Origin: Anisakis pegreffii
Lineage: Eukaryota; Nematoda; Chromadorea; Rhabditida; Anisakidae
Direction: 5' to 3'
Length of the DNA: 64,000 nt
Assembly: GCA_035041965.1 (NCBI GenBank)
Contig: JAPYMA010001814.1
Coordinates: forward strand, 124,001 to 188,000
The notes below the pieces were generated by a model, which was not told the DNA's origin, did not search any database, and saw only the letters and a program-made list of their open reading frames with translations. Positions 1-13,810 of the stretch are shown here, in pieces. The position numbers and the translations under genes are program-made. Position 1 is the first letter of the stretch, and each line of letters begins with the position of its first letter.

Positions 1-1498
1 ATGTTTGATTTTTCGATTTATAAATGATATTCACGTAATGATTGCTCTGTAACTACTAAATACAATATTATAGCGCAAATAATATCACGTTAGAAAGATA
101 TTGTTTCGTTATAGTTTTGTGAACTCATTGATATGTAAGTGTGTTAGCTTTTTGCTTTCGCAGAAACCTTATAAATAAATCAATGTAAGCACATACACAC
201 AAGTAAAAATTTAGTTGAGGAGTTTTATGATGACGCAATAGAGTGCGATTAGACTTCAGTGAAGATTATGAATGGACGAAAGAGATTTGCTGATGCTTTC
301 TTCAGATTTGTCTGTTGCGAGTGTACTTGATGATAATTAATTGATTTTTACGTATATCGTTCAAGCACATACATTATGAATTCACTATAAATTCCTTGCA
401 ACTTCACTTTATTACCCATCAGCGTTTTCCAGTCAATTTTTCGTCATTTTCATTTGGAGGTATCTTTAATGGTTTTTCACTATTCATGCACTAGATCAAG
501 TCTGAAAATTAGGAATTTTTGGAAGAGTTGAAAGCGAACTGTGAAAAGAATATTTCAGATAGTGGTTTTTCACTTGTGTTCCGTTCCGCGCAGTGTTTTT
601 GTGATACTTCTGAAGATGCGTCAATATGCTTACTGAAGATTTATCGTGAATCTACCAACTGAATAGATATTGGATGATATGAATACTGCTCGTTATTGGG
701 AGTGAATGATTGTTCACGACAAACTCTCCAAAGTACAAAATCATCGATGATGCTACTGGATCATTATTAGCGTATATGTACGAAAGCGATAACAATAATA
801 CTCATTGAGGTTGCCTATGTACAAAGTTAGTTATTGGCTTTTATATTTGTTGCTGAAAGAGCTTCCTTTCGGAGTTCGTTTTCACGGAGTGATTACTTCA
901 CAGAAATGACCTCTGAGAGGATGAATTTAACAGAAACAACAGGCTAAACACTTTGATGAATGCATTGCCAACTGTAAATTCTTATTTATCATAATACTGT
1001 CTTGCATCACTTATAATTCACGATTATCACGTTATGCCACTGTCTAGGACTTTGATACGTTTCATTTTTGCTTCAAAATCTTGAACCTTCAACTATATGG
1101 TTTTTCAATACTCTCCTTGTCGAGTTTATGGATGTGTAAGCAATGAAAAGGAATTCGAATCAATCGTCTGAGTGAATAAATAAATAAATGAATAAATTTG
1201 CCGTCTCACAAGATGCTATCTCACATTAATTTTGCTATGGAAACATTAAGCTCTCTTCAGTGTTTTTGACACTTAACGTTACGAAGCTTTCATCATATTT
1301 AATATTATTTAAAGTTTTTTGAAAGCAAGACTGACGTCTGAATACTGCATAAAATTTCTTATTTGATGCGATATTTTATATTGGATGATTTTATAAGATA
1401 TTTACAGTTTTAATAATTCATTCAATTAGGATGCTAATTCTAGTTTTTCTGATGAATAAATAAATCATCACTAAATAAATCATCTCAAATCTTCACAG
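1..1498. other. Gene-free AT-rich stretch upstream of the annexin
   Basis: No coding exon is recognised here on either strand. The stretch ends at a good acceptor (CTTCACAG at 1491-1498), which could be an ordinary splice site or a trans-splice site for the annexin message. Exons further upstream cannot be excluded. Confidence 0.5.
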
Positions 1499-1540
1499 GC
1501 ATACTCAGTCAAATCACCACCGTCGTCGGCATCGTGCAAT

Positions 1541-4500
1541 ATGAATGATAACGATGAACTGATCATTGAAGATGATAAAAATGAGAATTTGACCAACAAT
1601 AGATCAGATTCGCTAAGTTCGCTGAACGGAAGTGTCGAGAGTAATGTTGGAAACGTAAGTTCGATTATGAAGTCTATTTGATGTTTCGTTACGGAAAACA
1701 GTTTGTATGTTCCGCATGAATTTGAAATCCTCTATCGTCTATTGTCATTGTATGACATTTGATTTGTTCATAACATATCGATCATCTCATTTCCATATGT
1801 CAACTACACGAATCTACTGCTGCTTTTTATGACTACTTTCAACTGCTAATAATCCCATAAAGGAGTTTATCACGACTGTAATGTCGTTTATACTTATTTA
1901 CTGAAATGCATGTAAGCATTACTATGATTACACCTCTTAATGATCATAATATTTATTCACACTTATCCAGCGATCAGTTTTATCGCTTTTAGCGTGCACT
2001 TTTTGCTGAAAGCATTGAAAAATTTCATTTATAATTAGCTCCCTGTAAGTTTCCTCAGTATCTCATCATTATGCCTTGATACAGTTACATTTCCGAACGT
2101 CTGGGGCTGGTTTCATCTTAAAATGAAGATCAGTATTTGATGTATTGATGTTTATCGTAGCCTAGTCACATGAGAAAGAATTCATGCTTATGAGGTTATA
2201 GCTATCCTTTAAAAAATTTAAAGAGAGTTTTTGGAGTGCATACATCACAAGAACGTAAACTGCGTGATATTTTTGATCTATCAGTCTTATTTGATTCGAA
2301 TCTAAAGCACATTAATTGTGAATCGCTATACTAGATATACCACAGTTAGCTATTGTATCATTCCTTTACATCAAGCGAAATTCGCCACTGCTAAGGTTGA
2401 ACTCCTTGATTTTATCAGTTGAATTTATCTCAATTTGTTATCATTCCCGTTTGCAGTTCACTAGAAATTATACATGATTAATGGAAACAACTATCTGTTG
2501 TAATGATATTTACGAGACGGATAATCTCAAGTCTCCGCCTTTACACACTTAAGAAGTTTGCTTAATGCAGTAATTGCTTGATTACATCGATGGCTGTTTG
2601 CAGATGAAACGGAAACTGAATTAATGCATAATAAACTGCATTTGACAAACACCTGCTTGCATTTAAGTGAAAGGAAGCGAAACAGAGTGAAACTAGTAAA
2701 CGATTACGTCGAATCAATCGCTTTTACGCGATGGAAACGTCGAAATTTTTGAATTCGATCGCAAATTGAGCATTATTGAAAATATTTAGAATTAAAAGGA
2801 ATTATACGTAGAGTTTAGAAAATGAAAAGTGATGTTTAATCAGAAAACGACATTCGTGATGATGACTTCAACGAATTAGTCGATTTAAGAGGCAGCTATC
2901 AAAGGAATATTCAATGGATATTGACGACGTGGAGGTTGAGGATGCAAGCAATAGGAGAGGACGTTTAAGACGATTAACGATGCCGTTAATTTATCAAATG
3001 TACGAAAGTCAGGTGGGTGATGTTGTATCTCATTTAGCATACTCGGAAATGACTTGGTGCACTTCTAAAAGGGCACTTTTCAGTATGACGATTTAAGTGG
3101 AACCGTTGTTGGTCCAGACAGTCCACATTTCCGCCCAGAACTTGCAAGTGAAACTCTAAGAAAAGCGCTGAGTGGCATCGGTGAGTTTCAATTGATCATA
3201 TCAACGGAAAGAACATTTGTGCGTCATTGAGCTATTGTTTAGCGGGGTTATTTAGGAGAATTTTTAGTTGATTGGAAAATATATTCGAATTGTGACTAGT
3301 GCTGGGTCGGTGACCACCGAAAATCGTTCGGTAATCACCAACGGTTTTGCGGTAGTCCCCTACCGTCGGTGAATACCGAGTTGCGGTGATTACCGACCCG
3401 TCGGTGATCACCGACCGCAACCTAGAGACCGTGCTCGGTCAGTGACGGTGGCAAACCGCCCCACGGTTATAACCGAATCGCAACTGACCGATGCTCAAAA
3501 TTAGGCAGTCGGTGAATATCGAATTGCGGTAGTCACAGACAGGGCTCTCGGCCGGTGCGCACCGAGAAAAATCTTGCGGTTCCTAACACTAAGTGTAATA
3601 CCTTTAATATGCTTAATCTTGCTATGGTCAATTCAACTATATCTTTAGGTTGATAGGCACAGGAGCACAAGTTTCTTTTAAGTGTGCAAAAGTATTTAAG
3701 AATCATGTGCAAATTATCGTGAAGGTCTTCCACCACAAAAAGCATTTATCCTGTCTCGAAAAATTCAGTCAAAGTAATCTTCCTCAGAACTTCTTTCAGA
3801 AACGAACGATGCAGCGATTATTAGTACCATCGTTGAGCACAGTAATTTTCAACGTCAAAAGATTTTGAGTGCATACGAAGGGATGTTTGACAGGGTTAAT
3901 GCCTTCTTGAATCATTTATTCATGATCAGATCAATATTCAACACCCAATATCACATTCCAATGAGTACTTTAAACTGAATTTTCAATGGAAACCGATCTA
4001 CTTGATTGATATTTTTCGAGTTAATTTGAAATATTTCTAGAATTTGCTGGATGATATCGAGGAGGAGACGGGTGGTTTCTTTTTCGATCTGTTGAAAGCA
4101 CTGCTTAAACCAGCATATCGATACTCAGCCGATTTGCTTTTCAAATCTATTTCGGTAGTCGTTTCTACTGAAAATTCCAACTCTGTCACGGATAAAATTG
4201 TGAAATGAATGCGATTATCACAGTCTTCCTGTTGCATCTTATCAAATGCAGTAGCCTGCAATCCAATCTCTAAGAAATTTTCATACACCTTTTAAAAATT
4301 TAATCGCTCATCTCATTGCACGTTGGAACACCTGGAAGTTTGCAGCTGTTCGTTGTGTCTCACTGAATTTCATTTAGTTCATTCAGTGCATAACTGAGGT
4401 GCTTTTTGCAGAGTCGACGAGGCGGTCTTCTATCAATAGCTGTTGAGATTGCATGCACACGATCCACATCCGTAAGGCGATCTTCTGTATTTGCATTGAT

Positions 4501-6528
4501 CAGAATACATCACTGCTCTATCAAATACTGACGATGCTCTCATTTTATTATCGAAACATGAATAAATTTATCGTTTGAACAAATCCACAAGCGTGCTCAT
4601 TTATGTATTCAAGACTGCTTCCCATCCAACATTCGAGAAGTTTATTGAATATTTAGAATAAAATCAGCTGATTTCAGCAAATGAAGGTTATTCGTGATGC
4701 TTATCAGAGTGCTTATCACACACAGCTCGAAAAAGATGTCGTCGCTAAAGTCAGTCTTTTTCTTATTAATCCAATCCTTTCCAATTGTTTCGAAAGAATT
4801 TCTTCATTTTTTCTCAGCGATCTATTAGCGTAAATGATTCTGATCTCTGTTGCTTTTGCTGTATAATCAATTCGGAGATCATAGTTACTTCTATCAGTCG
4901 AGTTCCAATATCTTCGTTTATATCAGTTTTTAAATTCGAGTTGTTTTTCGTTTTCTTTTATGACTCTTTGCTTAATCAGACAATTCTAAGGTGGACGGTA
5001 TATTTGGTAAAATGTTACAATTATTACTGTGCGAAGCAAGAGATGAACGCAGGCACAAAGTTGATATGAAATTGGTTGATGAACATGCCAACCTTATTTT
5101 GGCGGTTTGAGTTTTATTCATATTGAAAATTGTGTTCTCTCAGGGACGTGATTGAGAAATTGAGTTCCTGAGAGTTAATATCTCTAATTTTGTGACAAGT
5201 TGTGAACTTCGTTGCTCTGCCTGATTTTCAGTAGATCTTGTTGACATTAGCAAAAATTTTTGCATCATTTCGATCATGAATTTCATTTGTTTCGCACAAC
5301 AGATTCATTTTCAAGTATCAATTATGCTCAAAGTCAACGCAGTGTCCATTCCTATTCATTCATCAATGAAAAAAATCAACTGCAAAAGTAATTTGCAATA
5401 GTGATCGAATAATTCCGGGTCCATTCAAGACATTTTGTTATGGTCTAAGCGATGACCCATAAAAATGATCATAAGCGAGAAATACAATTGAAGGCTCCGA
5501 ATGGAATCGAAGAATTGAGCCGTGACCTGTCGTTATTTCGACAAATCTTTATCGGGACCAGTTGGAAGCATATCGCAGCGATTGCAGATCGAATTGATAT
5601 GAGACTTGGAGGTGGAAAGGATTTGGAAAGGACGATACGAATGAATAAAACGATGCATTTGGATATCAGACACATGCTAGAGGATATCCGTTCGTTTGCA
5701 CATCAAACTTATTTTCATTCCACCTCTTCATTTTCGCATTTCAGTCACTTCTTAACAATTCATTTTATTCACTGTCAACTGATTAACTAAATCAGAAGAT
5801 TCATTAAGAGTTAAATCAAAAATACATTTATGATCATACCAGCAAGTAAAATGATAAACGGAGCAATGCTATTGATCCACTTCCATGGTGTCTCAGATTC
5901 AGTTTAAACCTGAAAGATTTGTCTCAAGTATATGCTTCACAAACACGAAAATGCTTGTTTTTCGAAAGAAGTCGAGTGTATATCGGGAACTTGTTTAGTT
6001 CCTCAGTTCCTCATTCATTAGTATCAGCGCTCATTAATTGAATCTTGTTTCGAACTGAATCAATTCACTTGAAATTTTAGTGAAATTTTCACGTAATACA
6101 CAACTAGTTTTTGCTGAAAAACTTCACGATGCAGTGTCAGGTGGTCGACCAGACCATAACACCTTAACACGCGTGATTGTGAGTCGAAGCGAGGTGAGGT
6201 TAATCAATACGTTCGTTTTATCATTCATCTGAATCTACCGACTGAGGACGTGTTTTGAACACTCAAGCAAGTCCTGCCATTCAGTCTGAGAAAAAAAAAA
6301 CTAGAAACGAGGCATGCAGGAACGAACGAACATCTCAACGATGAGATTGACTGCAATTCACCTTACTGTGCAAAATTTTAGATTGATCTCGTGGATATTT
6401 GTGAGGAATATAAACGATGCTATAAACGACCTCTTGAAATGGATATCCAAAACGCTTGCAGTGGTGAATACTCGCACTTGTTACTGAGACTAATCGCACA
6501 TCCAGCGAATGCTAACAGTGAACGATAA
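1541..6528 (+). CDS. Divergent annexin, four-repeat
   Basis: Annexins are four-repeat proteins that normally bind acidic phospholipid membranes through calcium. Exons: 1541-1654, 2896-3012 (both tentative), 3084-3180, 3800-3894, 4041-4154, 4412-4471, 4678-4749, 4991-5104, 5476-5689, 5843-5887, 6108-6193, 6382-6528. Phases agree at every junction and give about 424 residues. Recognisable pieces are repeat 1 (LRKALSGIE, then [14 protein letters not shown]), repeat 2 (EIACTRSTS, then [17 protein letters not shown]), repeat 3 ([13 protein letters not shown]) and repeat 4 ([16 protein letters not shown], ending [15 protein letters not shown]). The roughly 80 residues before repeat 1 are acidic and unlike any annexin N-terminus I know. 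The start is chosen as the first ATG after a good acceptor at 1498, which may be a trans-splice site. The acceptors at 2895 and 5475 are weak. No repeat keeps the canonical GxGT calcium loop, so calcium dependence is doubtful. Confidence 0.85.
3300..3560. repeat. GC-rich CGGT/ACCG palindromic repeat cluster
   Basis: Inside an annexin intron is a GC-rich island built from diverged copies of a self-complementary motif of the type TCGGTRATCACCGA, alternating with its complement (GGTGACCACCGA, GGTAATCACC, GGTGATTACCGA, GGTGATCACCGA). Base composition differs sharply from the flanks. It could be a transposon terminus or a hairpin-forming satellite fragment. It does not appear to code. Confidence 0.7.
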
Positions 6529-7334
6529 TGCTCAACACATTCGCTTCTTATCAATCCACTTGAGTGCATCGAGCCATTTTGAAACTTTTGATCTCGATGC
6601 TTTTGATATCGATGCTTTTGATCTCGATGCGAGGGCGTAGTTCATGGCAAGAAAACCTCACCTTTCGTTTCACAGTTATATCATTAGAATGAATCATGTT
6701 TTGTTATAGCACTCAAGTTTTTGCATTTAAAACTTAAAAATTTTTGCTGAAATCAGTTTTTAGCCTGAATCTTTCGTAACCCGTATCATATTTTTCATAA
6801 ACTGATTCACATAACAACACAATCAGCTATGATATTCTGAAGTTGCTCTATTATTCACCCTATTCGTTTCCAATACGATTGAACAATACGCTTGTTCATC
6901 ACTAATCTACCTCCTAAATTTCGATATTACCTTAATGCATGCAATAAGTGAATCACAAAAACAAACTGTAATATTTGGTAAATATTTGGCTATCGACCGT
7001 CTATCATTTGAAATGATTTTGATCACTTATGATAATCACTGACATAAAATTTACATGTGGAATAAAAACAAATGACGACTCGTAGATGCATCTAACATTT
7101 AGTGTTTTGTAAAACTTTACACTGATTTAGCTGCACATTTTATTAAACTGAACAAGTTCTCTTGAAGCAGTTAAATGTTCAAGAAGAGCTGCACATCTCC
7201 TTCATTTCAATATACGATAAGCAATAGATACTTTCTGATTCGCTGAAAGCGGATTTTGGTTTAGCGCAATGCGATTGCACATGCACTTGTTTGAAACAAC
7301 TGATGGAATGATTTTGAAGACAAGAATTTGTGAA
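6529..7334. other. Intergenic, between convergent annexin and globin genes
   Basis: Separates the 3' ends of two convergent genes. Nothing codes convincingly. A short run repeating TTTTGATCTCGATGC occurs near 6590-6630 (three imperfect copies). Confidence 0.6.
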
Positions 7335-9666
7335 TCAATTAATGGATGGTGTTCTCGGGCGATGATCCGACGACGAGCCATTACTGTCGATTGATAATCT
7401 CTGTTTTTGACTGAATTTCGAAACGATCTGTTGCAGTTTGAATTCGATCTTATAACCGATTTTCATTTGTTCCACACAAAAACCACCGAGCACAAGCCAT
7501 GCGTCCTGAATATCTGCAAGCGTGTTGTCTCCACCGACGAAATCGACCATCGCTTGAATCACTATCTGAATTCGGCTTCAATCAAGAGGCGGCGGCACTC
7601 ACACTGAGCTATGACGATGAATTTCATTTGAGCTTATGTTTCAGTTGAGTTTCATAACGAGCCTGGGTTGCCTGTCACATAAACTTCCCCGATATGACCC
7701 ACAGAAGAAACCTAATGTCAAAAGTAATCCACCGCTGTAGTTTAATCCGATTTTCGCCACTTCATTTAAACTTGCTCATGCTTTCAACTAAAAATGAATA
7801 GATGTCTGAAAACTATCTTTGACAAATTAACTGATGCCTTCTTAAGAGCATCACTCCTAAAAGTAATATCGTTGGATATCAAATAGAACGAAAAAATAAA
7901 TCAAAATGAATCAAATTTCTCACTCAACCGAAATTTGAATTGGCACTCGAGCAAGTTTTGCTTAGTCTAACTATAAGTCTTAAGATAATGCGACATGAGG
8001 TGATCTCAAACAATGCTCATTATCGCTTCTGTTGTGACTGTTTTAAGCAGATGCTTGCTTTCCAAATAGCCTAAAAGTAGATTGTGAACAATAGCAAATT
8101 TTACCTTCCAATAAACCGATCTATAAGTGATTTTTGTATATCGAAAATGACGACCTCCCAACAACTGAAGGTGTTTACTCATTGCGGTTGCATCGTGTAA
8201 ATGTGACAAAACGAATGAAAGTGTTGGCTCGATCACCTGCAATTTCACTAATCACTCCACCTAATGAGAATTCCTCATTGATCACTTGCGAAGTTTTAGT
8301 AAAGTCAGATGAATTCTAGTGAATTGCTTTATCATTCTGGATCTGATTACATGAAGAATGGTCATTGGGGATTGAATGAATCGCATCAATTTCAAAACAA
8401 TCCAAATCTCAGTGCTAATCGCAAAACTTTACCTTCTCAAAATAAAATTATAGAAATTTCAATAAAGTACGAAAGCATGATGATTTTGGGTTTTCTAGTC
8501 TACACTCTGAGGGTGAATTTGATTAGTAACGAGATGTCTCGTATCGCTGATTGTTTACTAATGGATATCGTCGTAATGGAATGCTGCTGTAAGTGAAAGT
8601 AAACAAAATATTTGGAAATTCATTTGAACAACATAAAAAGTGAATAATCCACTTTTGAAAACTCTATTGTTATGAGAAATACTGCTGAAATTGTTCATTA
8701 TCCATCAACTGATCAACAGTAATAATTAGAAGGATAACAATCACTTCATAATAACAAAGCAGTAATAAGAGTAATGCACCTTAACGTGCTCATTAAAAAT
8801 AGCATTTGCTCGAAGATCATTGTAATCGACATTAGCCAAATGGAAATATGTTTGAAGTTTTGGTTCGATACGAAATATTCGTAAAAGAAGTCGAGTTGCC
8901 ATTTCATATTCATCGTCATTATTTCGACGAAGTTGCTGTAAAGAATGGACATTGATAAGCTGATTGGATCCACTTGATTATCAAATGATTATCGATGATA
9001 ATTGGTCATGCTTCATGAAGTGATCACGAATCGCAATCGATCTTGTATTGTGAAGTAGTAAATGTACTATTCATCTATTATTTAATAACTGATTCAGTTG
9101 ATATTCGAAAGAATTCGAATGAGTGAATCAAATAACATGCTAAATTTCGAAAATATTTCTGCTGTCTGTAATTGAGAACAATTGAATTGCTCGAACTAGA
9201 AATACTGTATGGAAATGTGACAAATAAAATGTTTTGAAGTGAACTGAAGCAAACGTTCTGAAGATGAGCAATTAACCTGTTTCCAAATTCTTCTTACAAC
9301 GTTTATTTGATGTGGATCTAAATCGCCACAAATTTGAAACTGTGGAACTGTGCACTGCCTGAAATTGATTTATTGACCGTTTCTCATCTCCATTCCTCAG
9401 GTGTGTGATCATCTGAATTCAATCAACTTTATCTGGTTTTTCGAAGAGATCAGATTGATTGTGGTCTCTTGAAAGTGATGAGTTTGAATAAGGGTGTTTG
9501 GCTCATTAGTTGTTTGAATAATAGTGGAGGGATTTGGAGTGGAAGGAGTTTTATATGATGGATTTTGTGGTTTAAGGACAGATAGTGATGATGCTGGAAG
9601 AAACGAAAGAGACAAGCTTGAATAATGATGATACCGGAAACGGATTTGAAGAATTCCGATGAACAT
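7335..9666 (-). CDS. Globin-family protein with N-terminal extension
   Basis: Five exons read downwards: 9666-9428, 9358-9277, 8959-8780 (alternative start 8935), 8236-8105, 7565-7335. Phases agree at each join, giving about 287 residues. The globin fold is visible as an A helix (LDPHQINVVRRIWKQ), B helix (MATRLLLRIFRIEPKL), a CD-corner Phe in YFHLANVDY, a candidate distal His (E7) in FNEHVK, the proximal His (F8) in LLGGRHFRY, and an H helix (IQAMVDFVGG, then AWLVLGGFCVEQM). The haem-binding His is therefore kept. About 90 Ser/Thr/Pro-rich residues precede the globin domain and a Ser-rich tail ends it, as in several neuronal nematode globins. The first Met is uncertain because the first exon is open further upstream. 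Oxygen binding, redox signalling or oxygen sensing cannot be told apart from sequence. Confidence 0.82.
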
Positions 9667-12600
9667 TTCATCAGTGAAGCGAAAAGTTTTATTGCTCAAA
9701 AAGAGTGAAAATGTATTTGAAAATGACAAATGACGATCGTTAGAGTCAATTTATGCGATCATCCATTTGCTTTGTTTCTTTTTTTTTGAACCTCGTCGTC
9801 TATTCTCTTGAGCAATTGATCAGAGAAGAACATCTGTCGAAATTTATAACTAAAGACAATGATGAATGTTCATTTTAAAAAGGGCCAAATTATTCATTTG
9901 ATGGGCAAGAAAAGGAAACGAATGTTGTTGTCTGGCTGGATTGATATCGACTGACCGACCTTAAGCTTGAAAAACTTCCTGATGACTGCCCAGCGAGATC
10001 ATCAATTTGAAATTTTTCTTTTTCTGGTGTCTCTGATTGCGCTTTACTGAAAATTTGAAAATTTTAAAGTGTCAATGGACTTTATTCAGTACCCTGATCC
10101 ATTCCTTGCATCAGAGCAGATCTGTTCAGAGCTGTATTTCGTGGCATATTTCAACCTTATACAGTTGAATTATTAGGCTTCAACTTAAACTTACTGAGAA
10201 CAGAATCGATCATCTTCAATACCTTATGCAACTAATAATAAGCGAAATTTCATTCTCATTTCAGCGCTATCCATTTCTGTATTTAATGAAATGGAAGAAA
10301 ATCTGGCGATATTATTTGCTTGAAAAATTTCCTGAATTCGTTCGAAAATAAATGCAAACTTTGCGGTAATCTATTCATAACATGTTAATATGAGGATGTT
10401 GGATAATAAATTGATATGAGGTATCTATGATAGCGTTATATCGTAAAATAGTCTGAATATTAGCCGAGATATTTATTCTTTTTGTGTTTGTTGTTGAGAC
10501 ATTTTTAGTTGGTTTTGAATAGGGCGATCGTTATTGCTTTACACGAACGAACATTTTTGCTAAGAAATGAGTGAGTGCCTTTAATGCATATCCTCATATT
10601 CAAATACATTTATTTCCTCATGGGACGACTATTATCGAGGATGTTCATTTGGTGCACTCTGCCGATCTCAGAGAGCGATCGACAAACCAAACGAACTTAG
10701 TAAATAGCAAATTCATAGTCATAAGTGCCGTGCCGTTCGTTGTTATAGCATCCGAAGTGTTCGCTGAAGCATTCATTAGCAATTCCAATAACAATGATGA
10801 AAACATTATCAACAATGATCGCAAAAAGTTGGTGATGACAGATTTTATGTTCTCAATTGCTCTTCTTTAAGATCCTTCGCAGAAGCATGCTCTATTGGTC
10901 TGTTAATAATGAAACGAAGGGAATCTTAATTGTTTTAATAAGATCAAACAAAGTCTCTAATAGAACTGAATGAGGCTATAAACTGAAATAAAAATGTCAG
11001 TCGGAAGAGAACAATGAAGAATTTTATTGAAATGTTGCATTTTTTGGCATTAACTGAAAAATTCGTGCTAGTGGGCTGATTGCAGAGCTGAAATAATGAA
11101 ATAAAACTAATGTGAAACATTTCTGAGTTCAATTCGTGTTGCAGTTGAATTTTAAGAGTTGACATTTCAACAGAGAAATGTTTTATAGCTGAAGGAAACG
11201 AATAAACTCCAATGAATTTGTGCACTCAATGATCATTTGAAGTTATTTGATTGCATTTTATGATCAATGAAAAAAGAAAACAACAGTTTTCAACAAAATC
11301 TTCGAAAAACTAACCGCTGCTCTGAATGACTTCGGAATATTGCACCGAACGTCATGTGACGTTTCAAAATCTCAGAATGTTGCCTTGTTCCCACTGAATT
11401 CTCATCATTATCACTACCATATTTTCGGCGAATTATCTGAAACTACTCAAGCACCTCTGAGATTAATGCAGCGTCAAAATGCATTCTCAAAAAAGATCTT
11501 TAACCAGACTATTTATCACTTTTCGAAATTGAACAACGCTATTGCCAATGCATTCAGAGATATACTGAAGATAATCATATGATCAATGACTGTAACACTA
11601 ATACTTTCAAGAGTATGTCATAGAAGCCGTTATTAATGAAAATAGCAATGATTTTGAAGGTAACCGTAACACGACGCGGAGTTGTAGTTGGACCAAATGA
11701 TTCTGTTCTCTGGAAAAGAAATTCAAAAGAAAGTTCGAAATTATTAAAAAACATTATACGTTACTTTCAATAAATTATTTCAAATTTTGTTCCCACGCGA
11801 AACATACTTTTTTAAGCTGTAGTTCTATGATATACTAAATATTTTTACGATTTGAAACTTTTTACGATGAGCTGAGCAAATAGTTTGGATTTTGCGTCGT
11901 TGAAATTTCATCAATTGTCATAAAGCATACAAAACCAGTGAATGCTCGCGTCGGCAATATGACCACCCAAAATTTAATTTCACCGTTGAGATTTTCGGAT
12001 TTTGCGCGAATGGCGACTTTTGACAAAAAATTCCTTTCGCAATGAGAAAATTTATTTGTGCTGATCAAAGGAAATGATTTGCGATGGTGGCTCATCCATC
12101 ATCATATGCATAATTCATATGGATGGTTTGCAGTAACAAAGTATCGCAGAGAGGATTTTTAGTGTTAAATGAATTTTAGTGCAATTTGTTGATGAAACAG
12201 ACCCGACACTTTTTCAGCGATGAACTGATTGAGCACGACGGATATGACTGATTGGTGGGAGCCGTTTTTGGTTCATTTGGTGACGGTGACGTACAATTTG
12301 ATTCAATATTTCCCATTTTCAACTGAATTTAGCATGTGAATCTAAAAAAAATTATGACTAATCCAGAACGCAGTTGAAAAGATATGCGATAAGCATGAAA
12401 CATCCAAGACATCAAGTCCCAGTATTTTGCATTGCAGCTATGCATGGCACAGCTTAAAGGATAGGGCTTTGATGTCCTGAAATCAAATTTCGATCAGCCA
12501 TACCTGAAAGGCTTCGGGAAAGTGACTCGCAGTACAATCCAGCAGCAAAAGATTATAGTGAATGCGACCAAAGCAATGCAGATGAACAAAAAGTGAATCG

Positions 12601-13106
12601 AATACTGAAAAAATTACAAAATTGCAAAGTAAATTTTTGAAAAATCACAATTCGAATGATTATCCACACAAAACTGATCAATTTTTAAAGTTCAAAAAGA
12701 GGGCCGTTGATTTCAGAAACGAACACAACATGTGGATTAAGCACTCACTAGTGTCAGAAATCTGCAATGCTCCGCCCAGCATCCAACGGATTGTCACTGA
12801 ACACAGCCCGGCCCATCACAATTAATCCCACTAGGGATTCACTCTAGAAAATAATGCTGCGTATGTCCGATCATCAACCATTTCTATCTCACTGATCAAT
12901 TCCTCAAGATGTTTGTAACGCTGAAAGGACATTTATTCTAGTTCGGGTGTCGGAAAGAAGACTTCATTGATTTCTCACACTGTATAATATATCGAATCTC
13001 CAGATAAGACTAGTTCAACGTGAACAAAAACAATTCAACACCTGTGTTTTCAATTTTGAATGAAGTCCGGGAGTGTAGCTGATGAATGCGATGATTTGAG
13101 TGGATG

Positions 13107-13156
13107 TTATTATTACGCTGATAAACCATTGTTGTTATTACGCTGATAAACCATTG
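13107..13156. repeat. 25-bp tandem duplication
   Basis: Two adjacent copies of a 25-bp unit (ending in ACGCTGATAAACCATTG) differ at one base. This is a recent local slippage event in non-coding DNA. Confidence 0.8.
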
Positions 13157-13269
13157 CTAAACAATTTCTTAATTCATGAAATAGAAATTTGGTTACATCT
13201 GATATTGAGAAATTGAGCATTATTCGTCAGCAGTGTGTCAGTAGTACAAAGTCTAAAAGCGTGTAGAAT

Positions 13270-13810
13270 CCATGGTGTTGCTGAACAAACCTGAGAACGA
13301 AGACATCCTGGAAATGGCATATCCAATATTCCTGCAGCAGTGACTTACTGATCAGTATAAAAACCAAATGTGTAGAGTTTGACGGTGAAATTATACCGCG
13401 CAGTTGTATGGCGTACCTTTCTAAGACTATATTTCAGGAGTCGGATGTAATCCTAATGTCTATTCTTCTGAATATAATCGTGTTGAGAAACCATTGTGCT
13501 ACTAAGCAAATCTGAGCATAAAATTCACCTGAAAATGATATTGCTGATAGTTCTGTAGTAGTGAAGTACTGATCACCACAGAGATCAATTGTCGACAGTA
13601 CATAAAGATTGACAGCGCAGTGGAGTCGCTCAGCTCAGCTACATGACACCTATACGACATTCCTTTGGAAATACCACGGTATCGTTGAAACTATACGGAA
13701 TCAGTCGATGACATATACAATTTTCCGATGCTAGAGAATCCTTCGAATCCGATTATGTGATAAAATCGCACATTACCGAGCAAGTCTGAGGTTACAACTC
13801 CTAATATTCA
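13270..13810. repeat. Degenerate tandem repeat family, locus 1
   Basis: Diverged units about 220-280 bp apart share a core resembling GCTGAGCAAACCTGAG (near 13278, 13500 and 13775). The same core recurs near 33172, 39122 and 39364, so this is one dispersed family. The units do not code. Confidence 0.45.

Noticed and set aside
9409..9729. Ser/Thr/Pro-rich ORF taken as an independent gene
   Set aside because: A phase-consistent donor at 9428 links it to the globin A-helix exon, so it is better explained as the globin N-terminus.
10571..10870. 99-codon plus-strand ORF
   Set aside because: Composition is unremarkable, there is no domain and it lies in a region without other exon evidence.
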